This document shows positions 9,008 through 15,263 of a DNA stretch of 20,316 nt, in pieces. Both the position numbers and the translations under genes were made by a program. Positions within the stretch are counted from its first letter, which is position 1. Every line of letters begins with the position of its first letter. The notes beneath the pieces are model-generated. The model had not been told where the DNA came from, did not search any database, and saw nothing but the letters and a program-made list of their open reading frames with translations. The DNA is taken from the IMG/VR virus record IMGVR_UViG_3300025450_000156, positions 1 to 20,316 of that record. One strand, given 5' to 3'. The stretch comes from a virus.

Positions 9008-9015
9008 TATTTATC
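9008..9015 (-). promoter_or_regulatory. T4-type late promoter box before gp48-like gene
   Basis: GATAAATA on the minus strand, 39 nt before the ATG of the first baseplate gene. It is identical to the boxes before gp25 and gp6. It is the likely main promoter for the leftward baseplate operon. Confidence 0.7.
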
Positions 9016-9048
9016 GCCGAAAAAATCACCAATTTATTCAATAACTTA

Positions 9049-9077
9049 TTGACATTATCTAATGTATAGTGTAATAT
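9049..9077 (+). promoter_or_regulatory. Sigma70-like early promoter for the gp55 operon
   Basis: The plus strand has a perfect -35 TTGACA at 9049-9054, a 17-nt spacer, and TAATAT at 9072-9077 (4 of 6 matches to TATAAT). Transcription would start about 23 nt before the gp55 ATG at 9101. AAGGA at 9092-9096 serves as ribosome binding site. This fits early or middle expression by host polymerase of gp55, gp47, gp46 and the genes behind them. Confidence 0.7.
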
Positions 9078-9100
9078 GTGTTCAATAATATAAGGAAGCT

Positions 9101-9991
9101 ATGACAGTCGCAAAAAAACCAGTCAATTATTTAAACAATAAAGACATTTTGAAAGAAATTCACGCAAGCAAAACAAGTTATTGCTGTTATACCAAACAAG
9201 AATATCATCAATATGACTTAATTATAGATACACCTGACAGTAGTTTAGAAAATTCGGTAAAACATATAATAAAACCTAGTAAAATTAAAGAAGCCAAAGA
9301 AAACCGTGCTGCCAGATTATCAATTGGGTTAGAAGAAAAATTAACACATAAAGACATACCCACAACTGATTTAGTATTTCGTGTAATGACTTGGGATCAT
9401 ATCCCAGTTAGTGCTAAACAACCAAAGAAAGTTGTTAAAAAGAAAACTGCTAAAGATATTTTAGAATTTATTGACGATGAAGAAAATGAATTTGACGATT
9501 TAGAAGATACCACTACTAAAGATGAAGTAGATGACATGGTACATGTCAAAGTAAACTTTCCACCCTTTCAACACTTTAAGATTGATGAAAATGGCGATCC
9601 CTACTGTGTGGGCAAGAGTCATTGGAAAGGTGGGGTCAAAACTGGCGAATTTAGTAAAACTCATGGACAGATTACAGACAAACTAGCAAGAATGTATATG
9701 ATGCTATGTGAAAAGTATGCTATGAAGTTTAACTGGCGCGGTTACACATATAATGACGAAATGCGTGGTAGCGCAATATTACAATTAACATATGTTGGGT
9801 TACGATTTAATGAGGCAAAAAGTGCCAACCCATTCGCATATTACACAGCAGCTATTACAAATAGTTTCTGTAGAGTATTGAATACCGAAAAACGTAATCA
9901 AAACATTCGTGACGATATTCTAGAAATGAATAATTTAACACCAAGTTTTACACGACAAATGCAGGGAATGAAGTTCGATAGCGAAGAATAA
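9101..9991 (+). CDS. 55: Late-transcription sigma factor gp55
   Basis: This 296-residue protein is a T4-type late sigma factor, which replaces the host sigma on RNA polymerase and recognises the TATAAATA late box. The diagnostic part is the C-terminal third: HWKGGVKTGEFSKTHGQITD, LARMYMMLCEKYAMKFNWRG, YTYNDEMRGSAILQLTYVGL and KSANPFAYYTAAITNSFCRV. This is the sigma region 2-like helical core with the conserved 'NPFAYYTAAITNSF' helix. It is longer than T4 gp55 (185 residues): it has an N-terminal extension of about 150 residues with a Lys-rich then acidic stretch (KKVVKKKTAKD, then DDEENEFDDLED), as in marine relatives. A strong promoter and AAGGA precede it, and gp47 starts 1 nt after its stop. 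The late boxes elsewhere in the window are its probable targets. Confidence 0.88.
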   Translation: MTVAKKPVNYLNNKDILKEIHASKTSYCCYTKQEYHQYDLIIDTPDSSLENSVKHIIKPSKIKEAKENRAARLSIGLEEKLTHKDIPTTDLVFRVMTWDHIPVSAKQPKKVVKKKTAKDILEFIDDEENEFDDLEDTTTKDEVDDMVHVKVNFPPFQHFKIDENGDPYCVGKSHWKGGVKTGEFSKTHGQITDKLARMYMMLCEKYAMKFNWRGYTYNDEMRGSAILQLTYVGLRFNEAKSANPFAYYTAAITNSFCRVLNTEKRNQNIRDDILEMNNLTPSFTRQMQGMKFDSEE

Positions 9992-9992
9992 T

Positions 9993-11006
9993 ATGAATTT
10001 ATTTAAAAAAGCAGCCGTATTTACGGATATACATTTTGGTTTGAAAAGCAATAGTATACAACACAATGTTGATTGTAGTAACTTTGTTGACTGGTTTATA
10101 GAAAAAGCTAAAAGTGAAGGGTGTGAAACCTGTTTCTTTTTAGGTGATTATAACCATCATCGTGCTAGTATCAACATTGCGACATTGCAATATGGCTTAC
10201 GTGCGCTGGAAAAACTAAATGAAAATTTTAGCCAGGTTTATTTCATTCCAGGCAATCATGATCTATACTATAGAGACAAACGCGACATTCACAGCGTTGA
10301 GTGGGCTAAACATTTACCTAATGTAACAATTGTAAATGATTGGCATAGTGAGGGCGATGTAGTTATTGCTCCTTGGTTAGTTGGAGAAGATTATAAGAAA
10401 TTAAAGCGTCTTGAGGGAAAATACTTGTTTGGTCACTTTGAGTTGCCATACTTTTATATGAACGCAATGGTTGAAATGCCAGATCATGGTGAAATCAACG
10501 TAGATCATATGAAAAATTTTGAACAAGTATTTTCAGGACACTTTCATAAAAGACAACATAAAAACAATGTTTGGTACATTGGCAATAGTTTTCCACACAA
10601 CTATGCTGATGCTGGAGATGATCAAAGAGGTATGATGATACTAGCGTGGGGACAGGAACCAATATTTCATAGCTGGCCTAATCAACCAGTGTTTAGAGTT
10701 TACAAGTTAAGTGAAGTATTAGAGAATCCATCGGGCTATCTACTGCCCCATTCTAGTGTCAGAATACATTTAGATATTGATATCAGTTATGAAGAAGCCA
10801 ATTTCTTAAGAGAAGAACTAATTCCAAAACATAATTTACGTGAAATGATATTAATGCCAATTAAATCTGAATTACACGCAATTGATCTTGCCCCAGGCGA
10901 GTTGAAGTTTGAAAGCGTAGATAAGATAATAATTGATCAAATCAGTAACATAGAAAGCAATTCATATGAACCTAAGTTACTGTTAGAAATTTATAATAAT
11001 CTATGA
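9993..11006 (+). CDS. 47: Recombination endonuclease subunit gp47 (SbcD/Mre11-like)
   Basis: This 337-residue metallophosphoesterase is the nuclease half of the gp46/gp47 complex, which resects DNA ends for recombination-dependent replication and helps degrade host DNA. All family metal-binding motifs are present: D12-x-H14 in FTDIHFG, G51-D52 in FFLGDY, GNHD at residues 87-90, H148 in FGHFE, and GHFH at residues 182-185. Length is very close to T4 gp47 (339 residues). Its TGA overlaps the ATG of the 73-residue gene as ATGA, and gp46 follows that gene with another ATGA, so the three are likely translated in a coupled way. It is the second gene behind the gp55 promoter. Confidence 0.95.
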   Translation: MNLFKKAAVFTDIHFGLKSNSIQHNVDCSNFVDWFIEKAKSEGCETCFFLGDYNHHRASINIATLQYGLRALEKLNENFSQVYFIPGNHDLYYRDKRDIHSVEWAKHLPNVTIVNDWHSEGDVVIAPWLVGEDYKKLKRLEGKYLFGHFELPYFYMNAMVEMPDHGEINVDHMKNFEQVFSGHFHKRQHKNNVWYIGNSFPHNYADAGDDQRGMMILAWGQEPIFHSWPNQPVFRVYKLSEVLENPSGYLLPHSSVRIHLDIDISYEEANFLREELIPKHNLREMILMPIKSELHAIDLAPGELKFESVDKIIIDQISNIESNSYEPKLLLEIYNNL

Positions 11007-11224
11007 AAACAAGACAATATAGGGATTTAGAGTCGTTGATAAAAATCAATAAACATTTAGGTATTGCGTTAAATGAAATAACAAAAGTGCATCCTTATGT
11101 TGGTAGTTTAAGAGAACAGAGAACACTTATTAGCGCCAAATTAAAAATAGAAGGAATAATTGAAAGAACATTAAAGGCTGAAAATTTAGCCAAAAGTGAT
11201 TTTTTCAGAACACTAGAACAATGA
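11003..11224 (+). CDS. Small helical protein between gp47 and gp46, unknown
   Basis: This is a 73-residue protein of unknown function. It is rich in Lys, Glu, Leu and Arg and is predicted by eye to be almost entirely helical (SLIKINKHLGIALNEITKV, then LREQRTLISAKLKIEGIIER and TLKAENLAKSDFFRTLEQ). No Cys, signal peptide or membrane segment is visible. Both ends overlap neighbours as ATGA: its ATG with the gp47 stop and its TGA with the gp46 start. This tight coupling favours a real gene whose product is made in step with the nuclease complex, perhaps as a small accessory subunit. T4 also has small genes between 46 and 47, but I cannot show homology. Confidence 0.75.
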   Translation: MKTRQYRDLESLIKINKHLGIALNEITKVHPYVGSLREQRTLISAKLKIEGIIERTLKAENLAKSDFFRTLEQ

Positions 11225-12978
11225 TTATACTAAAAAATATTACATTAAGAAATTTCCTTTCAATAGGAAATGTTACACAAGCAGTAAACTTTGATACTAA
11301 AGAACTAACACTTATTCTAGGTGAAAACTTAGACTTAGGTGGTGATGGCGCAAGAAACGGTACAGGTAAGACAACTCTTATTCAAGGGTTGAGTTATGTG
11401 TTGTTTGGAACTCCAATCAATAACATTCGTAAAGATAATTTAATCAATCGTACCAATGGTAAGGGTATGATGGTGACACTTGAGTTTAGTTGTAATGGTA
11501 TTGAATATAAGATTGAACGTGGTCGTAAACCAAACATATTAAAATTTTATATTAACGATACAGTACAAAGCAATGATGCTCAGGGTGAGAATAGAGAAAC
11601 ACAAGAGCAAATTGAAAAAGCAATTGGTATGACACCTGATATGTTTAAGCACATTGTTGCGCTTAATACATATAGTGAACCATTTCTAGCAATGAGTGCT
11701 AATGATCAGCGTAATGTTATTGAACAATTATTGGGAATTACATTATTAAGTGAAAAAGCCGATTTGCTTAAAAACTTAATTAAAGATGTAAAAGATAGTA
11801 TTCAACAAGAAGAATTTAGAATACAAGGTGTTGAAGAAGCCAACAAACGTGTTAAAGAACAAATCGAAAGTACCAAACGCAGAAGTGCGTTATGGCAAAA
11901 GAAACATGCTGAAGATTTGGCTAAACTTGCTTTGGCTTATGATGATTTAACAAAAATTGATATTGATGTTGAACTTCAAGCACATAAAGATTTAACTCTT
12001 TACAATGAAAAACAAAAGAAAATTAATGATTTAAATAAATTAATTACTCGTTTGGAAAGTGACCAAACAAAAGAAAACAAAACTGTTAAAAAACTTTCTA
12101 AAGAAATTGAAGATTTAAAAAATCATACATGTTATGCTTGTGGACAAGAGTTCCATGATGAAAATCATAATACTGTTTTGTCCGATAAAGAAAAAGCATT
12201 AGAAGAGGCACTAGCACAATGTGAATCTATTGTGTCTCAAATAACTGAACATCAGTCTGAATTAAACAATTTGGGTGAGTTAGGTATTATACCAAAAACA
12301 CATTATGACACTGAAGCTGAGGCTGTAATGCATAGCAGTCAGATCAGTAATATATTAAAACAAATTGATAGTAAAAGTGAAGAAACTGATCCATATATTG
12401 AACAAATCAGTGAAATGGAAAGTCAAGCACTTCAAGTTGTAAGTTTTGACAAGATAAATGAATATACAAAATTAATGGATCATCAAAAGTTCTTGTTAGA
12501 CTTATTAGTAAGTAAAGATAGCTTTGTTCGTAAAAAGATCATTGATCAAAACTTAAGTTATTTAAACGCAAGACTCACACACTATCTTGATAGAATTGGA
12601 TTACCACATCAAGTAGTATTTCAAAATGATTTAAGTGTTGAAATTACAGAATTGGGCCGTGAACTTGACTTTGATAATTTAAGTCGCGGTGAACGCAACA
12701 GATTAATTCTAGGTTTAAGTTTTGCTTTCCGTGATGTATGGGAAAATTTATACTTCCCAATCAATACATTGTTTATTGACGAACTTATTGACAGTGGATT
12801 AGACACACTTGGTGTTGAAAACAGCATGGCTATCTTAAAAGAAATGAGTCGTAGACGCAGTAAGAGTATTTGGTTAGTCAGTCACAGAGAAGAACTAGCA
12901 GGTCGTGTGCCTAGTGTATTAAAGGTTGTTAAAGAAAATGGATTCACAACCTATAATAGTAGTCATGAGGTACTATGA
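11221..12978 (+). CDS. 46: Recombination endonuclease subunit gp46 (SbcC/Rad50-like)
   Basis: This 585-residue SMC-type ATPase is the partner of gp47 in DNA end resection. Walker A is GARNGTGKTT at residues 43-52. A helical coiled-coil arm (about 165-300) leads to a zinc hook C304-x-x-C307 (CYACGQ), and a second arm returns to the C-terminal lobe. That lobe has the ABC signature LSRGER (487-492), Walker B LFIDE (517-521, with D520 and E521) and the H-loop SH at 554-555. It is close to the T4 gp46 length (560 residues), and all catalytic elements are intact. The start overlaps the upstream 73-residue gene (ATGA), and its TGA overlaps the start of the radical SAM gene in the same way. Confidence 0.95.
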   Translation: MIILKNITLRNFLSIGNVTQAVNFDTKELTLILGENLDLGGDGARNGTGKTTLIQGLSYVLFGTPINNIRKDNLINRTNGKGMMVTLEFSCNGIEYKIERGRKPNILKFYINDTVQSNDAQGENRETQEQIEKAIGMTPDMFKHIVALNTYSEPFLAMSANDQRNVIEQLLGITLLSEKADLLKNLIKDVKDSIQQEEFRIQGVEEANKRVKEQIESTKRRSALWQKKHAEDLAKLALAYDDLTKIDIDVELQAHKDLTLYNEKQKKINDLNKLITRLESDQTKENKTVKKLSKEIEDLKNHTCYACGQEFHDENHNTVLSDKEKALEEALAQCESIVSQITEHQSELNNLGELGIIPKTHYDTEAEAVMHSSQISNILKQIDSKSEETDPYIEQISEMESQALQVVSFDKINEYTKLMDHQKFLLDLLVSKDSFVRKKIIDQNLSYLNARLTHYLDRIGLPHQVVFQNDLSVEITELGRELDFDNLSRGERNRLILGLSFAFRDVWENLYFPINTLFIDELIDSGLDTLGVENSMAILKEMSRRRSKSIWLVSHREELAGRVPSVLKVVKENGFTTYNSSHEVL

Positions 12979-13988
12979 GTCTAGCGCTTTGGCATTGGCA
13001 TATTGAGATAAGCAGTAAATGTACATTGCGTTGTCCAAGATGCGCACGAAGTGAAGTGCCTGAAAGTTTAGTCAACACAGAATTAGGTCTTGATTTTTTT
13101 ATAAAAAACTTTGATGAAAGTTTTATTAAAAATCATGTAGAAAAACTTACATTCTGTGGTGACGATGGTGACCCCATATACGCACATGATTTTTTAAGTG
13201 TGTTAAAGTATTTTAAAAATATTAAGCCGAACATCAGCATTGTTATAGTGACTAATGGCGGATATAAATCAAATGATTTTTGGAATGAATGTAGCAACAT
13301 ATTAAATGAATATGATACAATTCATTTTAGTTTAGATGGCTGGGATAATGCCAGTAATAATTTATATAGAGTTAATAGTAACTTTGATAGTTCAATCAAT
13401 GGTGCTAAAATATTAATTGAAAGTAATAAATGTTATGTAGTTTGGGACGCAATTGGATTTAAATTTAATGAAAACAAACTACGTCACATGAAACAACTAG
13501 CAAAGTCATATGGTTTTGATATGTTTCAATTAACTAAAAGTACAAAATTTGGTGCCATATATGAACACTATGGCAAAAATGATACATTACAACCAAGTAA
13601 AAAATTAATGAGTAGTAGTCATAGATTTGAAAGAGAATACACATATTTCACTGAAAGACGACCTAATGAAAGTTTTATGACTACTAACTTGTCACACTAT
13701 GATAGTGTAGAAAATATAGGAAATATTAAACCTTTATGTCATATTGGCAATAAAGGATTGTTTATTAACAGCAAGGGAGAGTTTTTCCCCTGTTGCTGGG
13801 TAGCTAATAGATATGGTCACAATAATAAATTTGTTGACTTAAGCAAAAGCTACAACTTACACAACGTAACTTTACAAAGTGTATTAGATTTAGATTTTTA
13901 TAAAAAAAATTTTGTTAATGATAGTTTTGAATGTAATATTAAATGTAACAAAGATATTGTTACAAAAAATTATGGTACAGAGTGGTAG
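12975..13988 (+). CDS. Radical SAM protein with SPASM-like C-terminus
   Basis: This 337-residue protein carries the radical SAM iron-sulfur motif C16-x3-C20-x2-C23 (KCTLRCPRCAR). FCGDDGDP (about residues 60-67) fills the place of the SAM-binding 'GGEP' motif, and a TIM-barrel-like pattern follows (IVIVTNGG, IHFSLDGWDN). Near the end, C255 (PLCHIGNKG), C273-C274 (FFPCCWVAN), C320 and C324 (ECNIKC) resemble a SPASM/Twitch auxiliary cluster domain with 'GLFINSKGEFFPCC'. Known SPASM enzymes mostly modify peptides or proteins, and I see no obvious precursor peptide next to it, so the substrate is unknown. Its ATG overlaps the gp46 stop, so it belongs to the recombination operon. Base composition looks like its neighbours. 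No radical SAM gene is present here in T4 itself. Confidence 0.82.
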   Translation: MSLALWHWHIEISSKCTLRCPRCARSEVPESLVNTELGLDFFIKNFDESFIKNHVEKLTFCGDDGDPIYAHDFLSVLKYFKNIKPNISIVIVTNGGYKSNDFWNECSNILNEYDTIHFSLDGWDNASNNLYRVNSNFDSSINGAKILIESNKCYVVWDAIGFKFNENKLRHMKQLAKSYGFDMFQLTKSTKFGAIYEHYGKNDTLQPSKKLMSSSHRFEREYTYFTERRPNESFMTTNLSHYDSVENIGNIKPLCHIGNKGLFINSKGEFFPCCWVANRYGHNNKFVDLSKSYNLHNVTLQSVLDLDFYKKNFVNDSFECNIKCNKDIVTKNYGTEW

Positions 13989-14002
13989 GAATATATAAAG
14001 CT

Positions 14003-14569
14003 ATGCCAAGTCCACAAAAAGCAAAAGGTTCAGGTTTTGAAAGAGAAGTCGCAAGATTTCTATCAGACTTATACAATGAATCATTTATACGCGCCCCAGG
14101 TAGTGGCGCATATGTGGGTGGCAAAAACAAAGCTCGTACACAAATATTACATGAAGGACAAATTCGTAGTTTTAAGGGAGATATTGTTCCAGGACAAAGT
14201 TTTCCTAAACTAAACGCTGAATGTAAAAGTTATGCTGATTTCCCATTTCATTTAGTTTTATCTGGAGAATGTAAAGTTCTTGACGGTTGGCTAGATCAAA
14301 TGATGGACGTAGCAGAAGATAATGATCTTAATGTGCTTTTTATGAAATTTAATCGTAAGGGGCGCTTTGTTGTAGTTCAGACTAAGTATACATGGGTCAC
14401 AGACCATTTCTTGTATTACACTAGTGCTAAACACAAAGATTGGATCATTATCGAATTTGATCACTTTTTTAAGTTTAATAAAGAAATATTTGCGGCATAC
14501 TCAGGCTCATCAGACACCAAATCAAACTCTCACACTTTACCTCTTAATTCAACTCAACAATTAGTTTAA
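14003..14569 (+). CDS. PDDEXK nuclease, Holliday junction resolvase-like
   Basis: This protein has 188 residues from the ATG at 14003. It opens with PSPQKAKGSGFEREVARFLS, the typical N-terminal helix of small PDDEXK resolvase-like nucleases. Candidate catalytic residues are E13/E15, D60 (FKGDIVPG) and E73-x-K75 (NAECKSY), matching the E-D-ExK order of the fold. A GTG at 13982 in the same frame would add 7 residues and overlap the radical SAM stop. I prefer the ATG because the conserved family start falls there and the GTG lacks a ribosome site. It follows the radical SAM gene after 14 nt and is the last gene of the rightward operon. A role in resolving recombination branches, in place of T4 endonuclease VII (gp49), is an inference from fold and context. 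Confidence 0.75.
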   Translation: MPSPQKAKGSGFEREVARFLSDLYNESFIRAPGSGAYVGGKNKARTQILHEGQIRSFKGDIVPGQSFPKLNAECKSYADFPFHLVLSGECKVLDGWLDQMMDVAEDNDLNVLFMKFNRKGRFVVVQTKYTWVTDHFLYYTSAKHKDWIIIEFDHFFKFNKEIFAAYSGSSDTKSNSHTLPLNSTQQLV

Positions 14570-15026
14570 TCGGGGTTGCCCGATTCTCCTTGAGCAAGCC
14601 TGGGAAGCCAGTCGCCTGCGGATTCTGGAGTAAGCATGGCATTTTTTTAAATGTCGTGGAACACCGAGGTGGCACTCGACTGAGATTGCGAACCACCAAC
14701 AAGTCTGTAACTACTATGTATTGATGTTACAGAATGTGCGTTGCTGAACACTAGCCCAAAGCTAGCAGATTCACTACAGACCCATAATACTTTACAGAGC
14801 AACCGGTGGCGAATAGCAGCAACAATAGCTGGCTAGTCGGGGTATATACATCAAAGGATGACGGGCAGGCAAGTTATTTTTTTGGTAGTGCTGTTTAGCA
14901 CTACCATGGCTTCTAAGCGGCAAGTGGTATGCATACCAAGTAAAGTTTTTAAATTTATAATAGATTAAGTTACTGTAAAAGATAAGACCGAACGAAGTGA
15001 GGGCTTAGACAAACGAAGTTTGTCTT
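14570..15026 (+). ncRNA. Candidate large structured RNA, class not identified
   Basis: No convincing gene lies in this 457-nt stretch, and it is visibly less AT-rich than its surroundings. Helices I can draw on the plus strand are: 14569-14574/14579-14584; 14608-14611/14625-14628; 14635-14644/14649-14658 (10 bp with two G-U pairs); 14668-14672/14693-14697; 14704-14711/14726-14733; 14740-14746/14817-14823; 14884-14892/14897-14905 (9 bp perfect). A long-range helix 14614-14619/14865-14870 could close the domain. 14750-14756 can pair with 14831-14837, crossing the 14740/14817 helix as a pseudoknot. The two G-U pairs would be C-A mismatches on the other strand, favouring plus-strand transcription. 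No tRNA T-arm, tmRNA tag, RNase P core or group I/II intron core was found. Large ornate phage RNAs such as GOLLD or ROOL are candidates to compare; I cannot assign it to either. Confidence 0.6.
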
Positions 15027-15028
15027 TT
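15007..15028 (+). terminator. Terminator-like hairpin ending the structured RNA region
   Basis: AGACAAAC (15007-15014), loop GAA, GTTTGTCT (15018-15025), then three more T. This is a perfect 8-bp stem with a T tail on the plus strand. It lies just before the convergent gp51-like frame, whose stop is at 15029-15027. The minus strand has no T tail after the hairpin, so plus-strand termination is the better reading. Confidence 0.6.
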
Positions 15029-15257
15029 AAAAGAAAGGCATTTGTGTTTTCTTAGTTGTTTCCAAATTACTTTCTATCAATTCATTTAAGGCATTTCTCT
15101 CATCACTGGACATATTCAAGATATCGGTATATGTAGCTCCACCTCTCATATACCAAGCCATGGTTAGGCAGTTCTTTTTAATGTCCTTGACTTCATTCTC
15201 ATATCCATCAAAAAGCTTCTTAATAGCGTCGGGTTTTAAATTAAGAAGCCTTAAACG
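15027..15257 (-). CDS. gp51-like domain in the -1 frame of gp26 (frameshift extension)
   Basis: An open frame of 76 codons begins inside the last codons of gp26, in the -1 frame, and ends at TAA 15029-15027. Its sequence includes LKPDAIKKLFDGYENEVKDI, then LTMAWYMRGGATYTDILNMS and SDERNALNELIESNLETTKK, ending in MPFF. This is coherent protein-like sequence with a W-Y-M-R-G-G core that I associate with small baseplate-hub or tail-assembly proteins next to gp26 in marine T4-like phages. The only in-frame ATG (15161-15159) falls just before that core, would give 44 residues, and would cut off the preceding helix. The frame is best explained as the C-terminal part of a gp26 fusion made by -1 frameshifting (272 + 76 residues). 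'gp51-like' rests on gene order (26 then 51 in T4), not on proven homology. Confidence 0.7.
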   Translation of the reverse strand, partial: RLRLLNLKPDAIKKLFDGYENEVKDIKKNCLTMAWYMRGGATYTDILNMSSDERNALNELIESNLETTKKTQMPFF

Positions 15258-15263
15258 AAAAAA
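15215..15263 (-). promoter_or_regulatory. Programmed -1 ribosomal frameshift signal at the end of gp26
   Basis: On the minus strand, the gp26 codons TTT TTC (15262-15257), preceded by T15263, form the canonical slippery heptamer T TTT TTC in the correct phase, one codon before the gp26 stop codon. After a 7-nt spacer, GCTTCTTAAT (15249-15240) pairs perfectly with ATTAAGAAGC (15224-15215) around a 15-nt loop, with one more possible G-U pair at the base. The open -1 frame runs 76 codons beyond. Slippery site, phase, spacer, hairpin and open frame all agree. Confidence 0.75.

Noticed and set aside
12621-12827. Minus-strand 68-residue frame inside gp46
   Set aside because: It is antisense to the ABC signature and Walker B region of gp46, which fully explains the sequence.
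13982-14002. GTG start 7 codons upstream for the PDDEXK nuclease
   Set aside because: It overlaps the radical SAM stop, lacks a ribosome site, and the family-typical N-terminus begins at the ATG at 14003.
14884-14905. Strong 9-bp hairpin as a transcription terminator
   Set aside because: The T run lies before the hairpin on the plus strand, and no T run follows it on either strand, so it is better seen as a helix of the structured RNA.
14925-14938. 14-bp palindrome TGGTATGCATACCA as a protein operator
   Set aside because: It is a perfect palindrome, but a single copy inside the structured region, with no promoter next to it. It may just be another RNA stem.
14570-15026. tRNA, tmRNA, RNase P RNA, or group I/II intron in the gene-free stretch
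   Set aside because: GATTCTGGA at 14621-14629 recalls the tmRNA start, but there is no T-arm or tag frame. No GTTCGA-type T-loop, RNase P conserved core, intron core or domain V was found on either strand.
15027-15161. Independent 44-residue gene starting at ATG 15161
   Set aside because: The start would fall just before the conserved-looking WYMRGG core and lose the preceding helix. I see no clear ribosome site, while the frame is open back into gp26 with a full frameshift signal.
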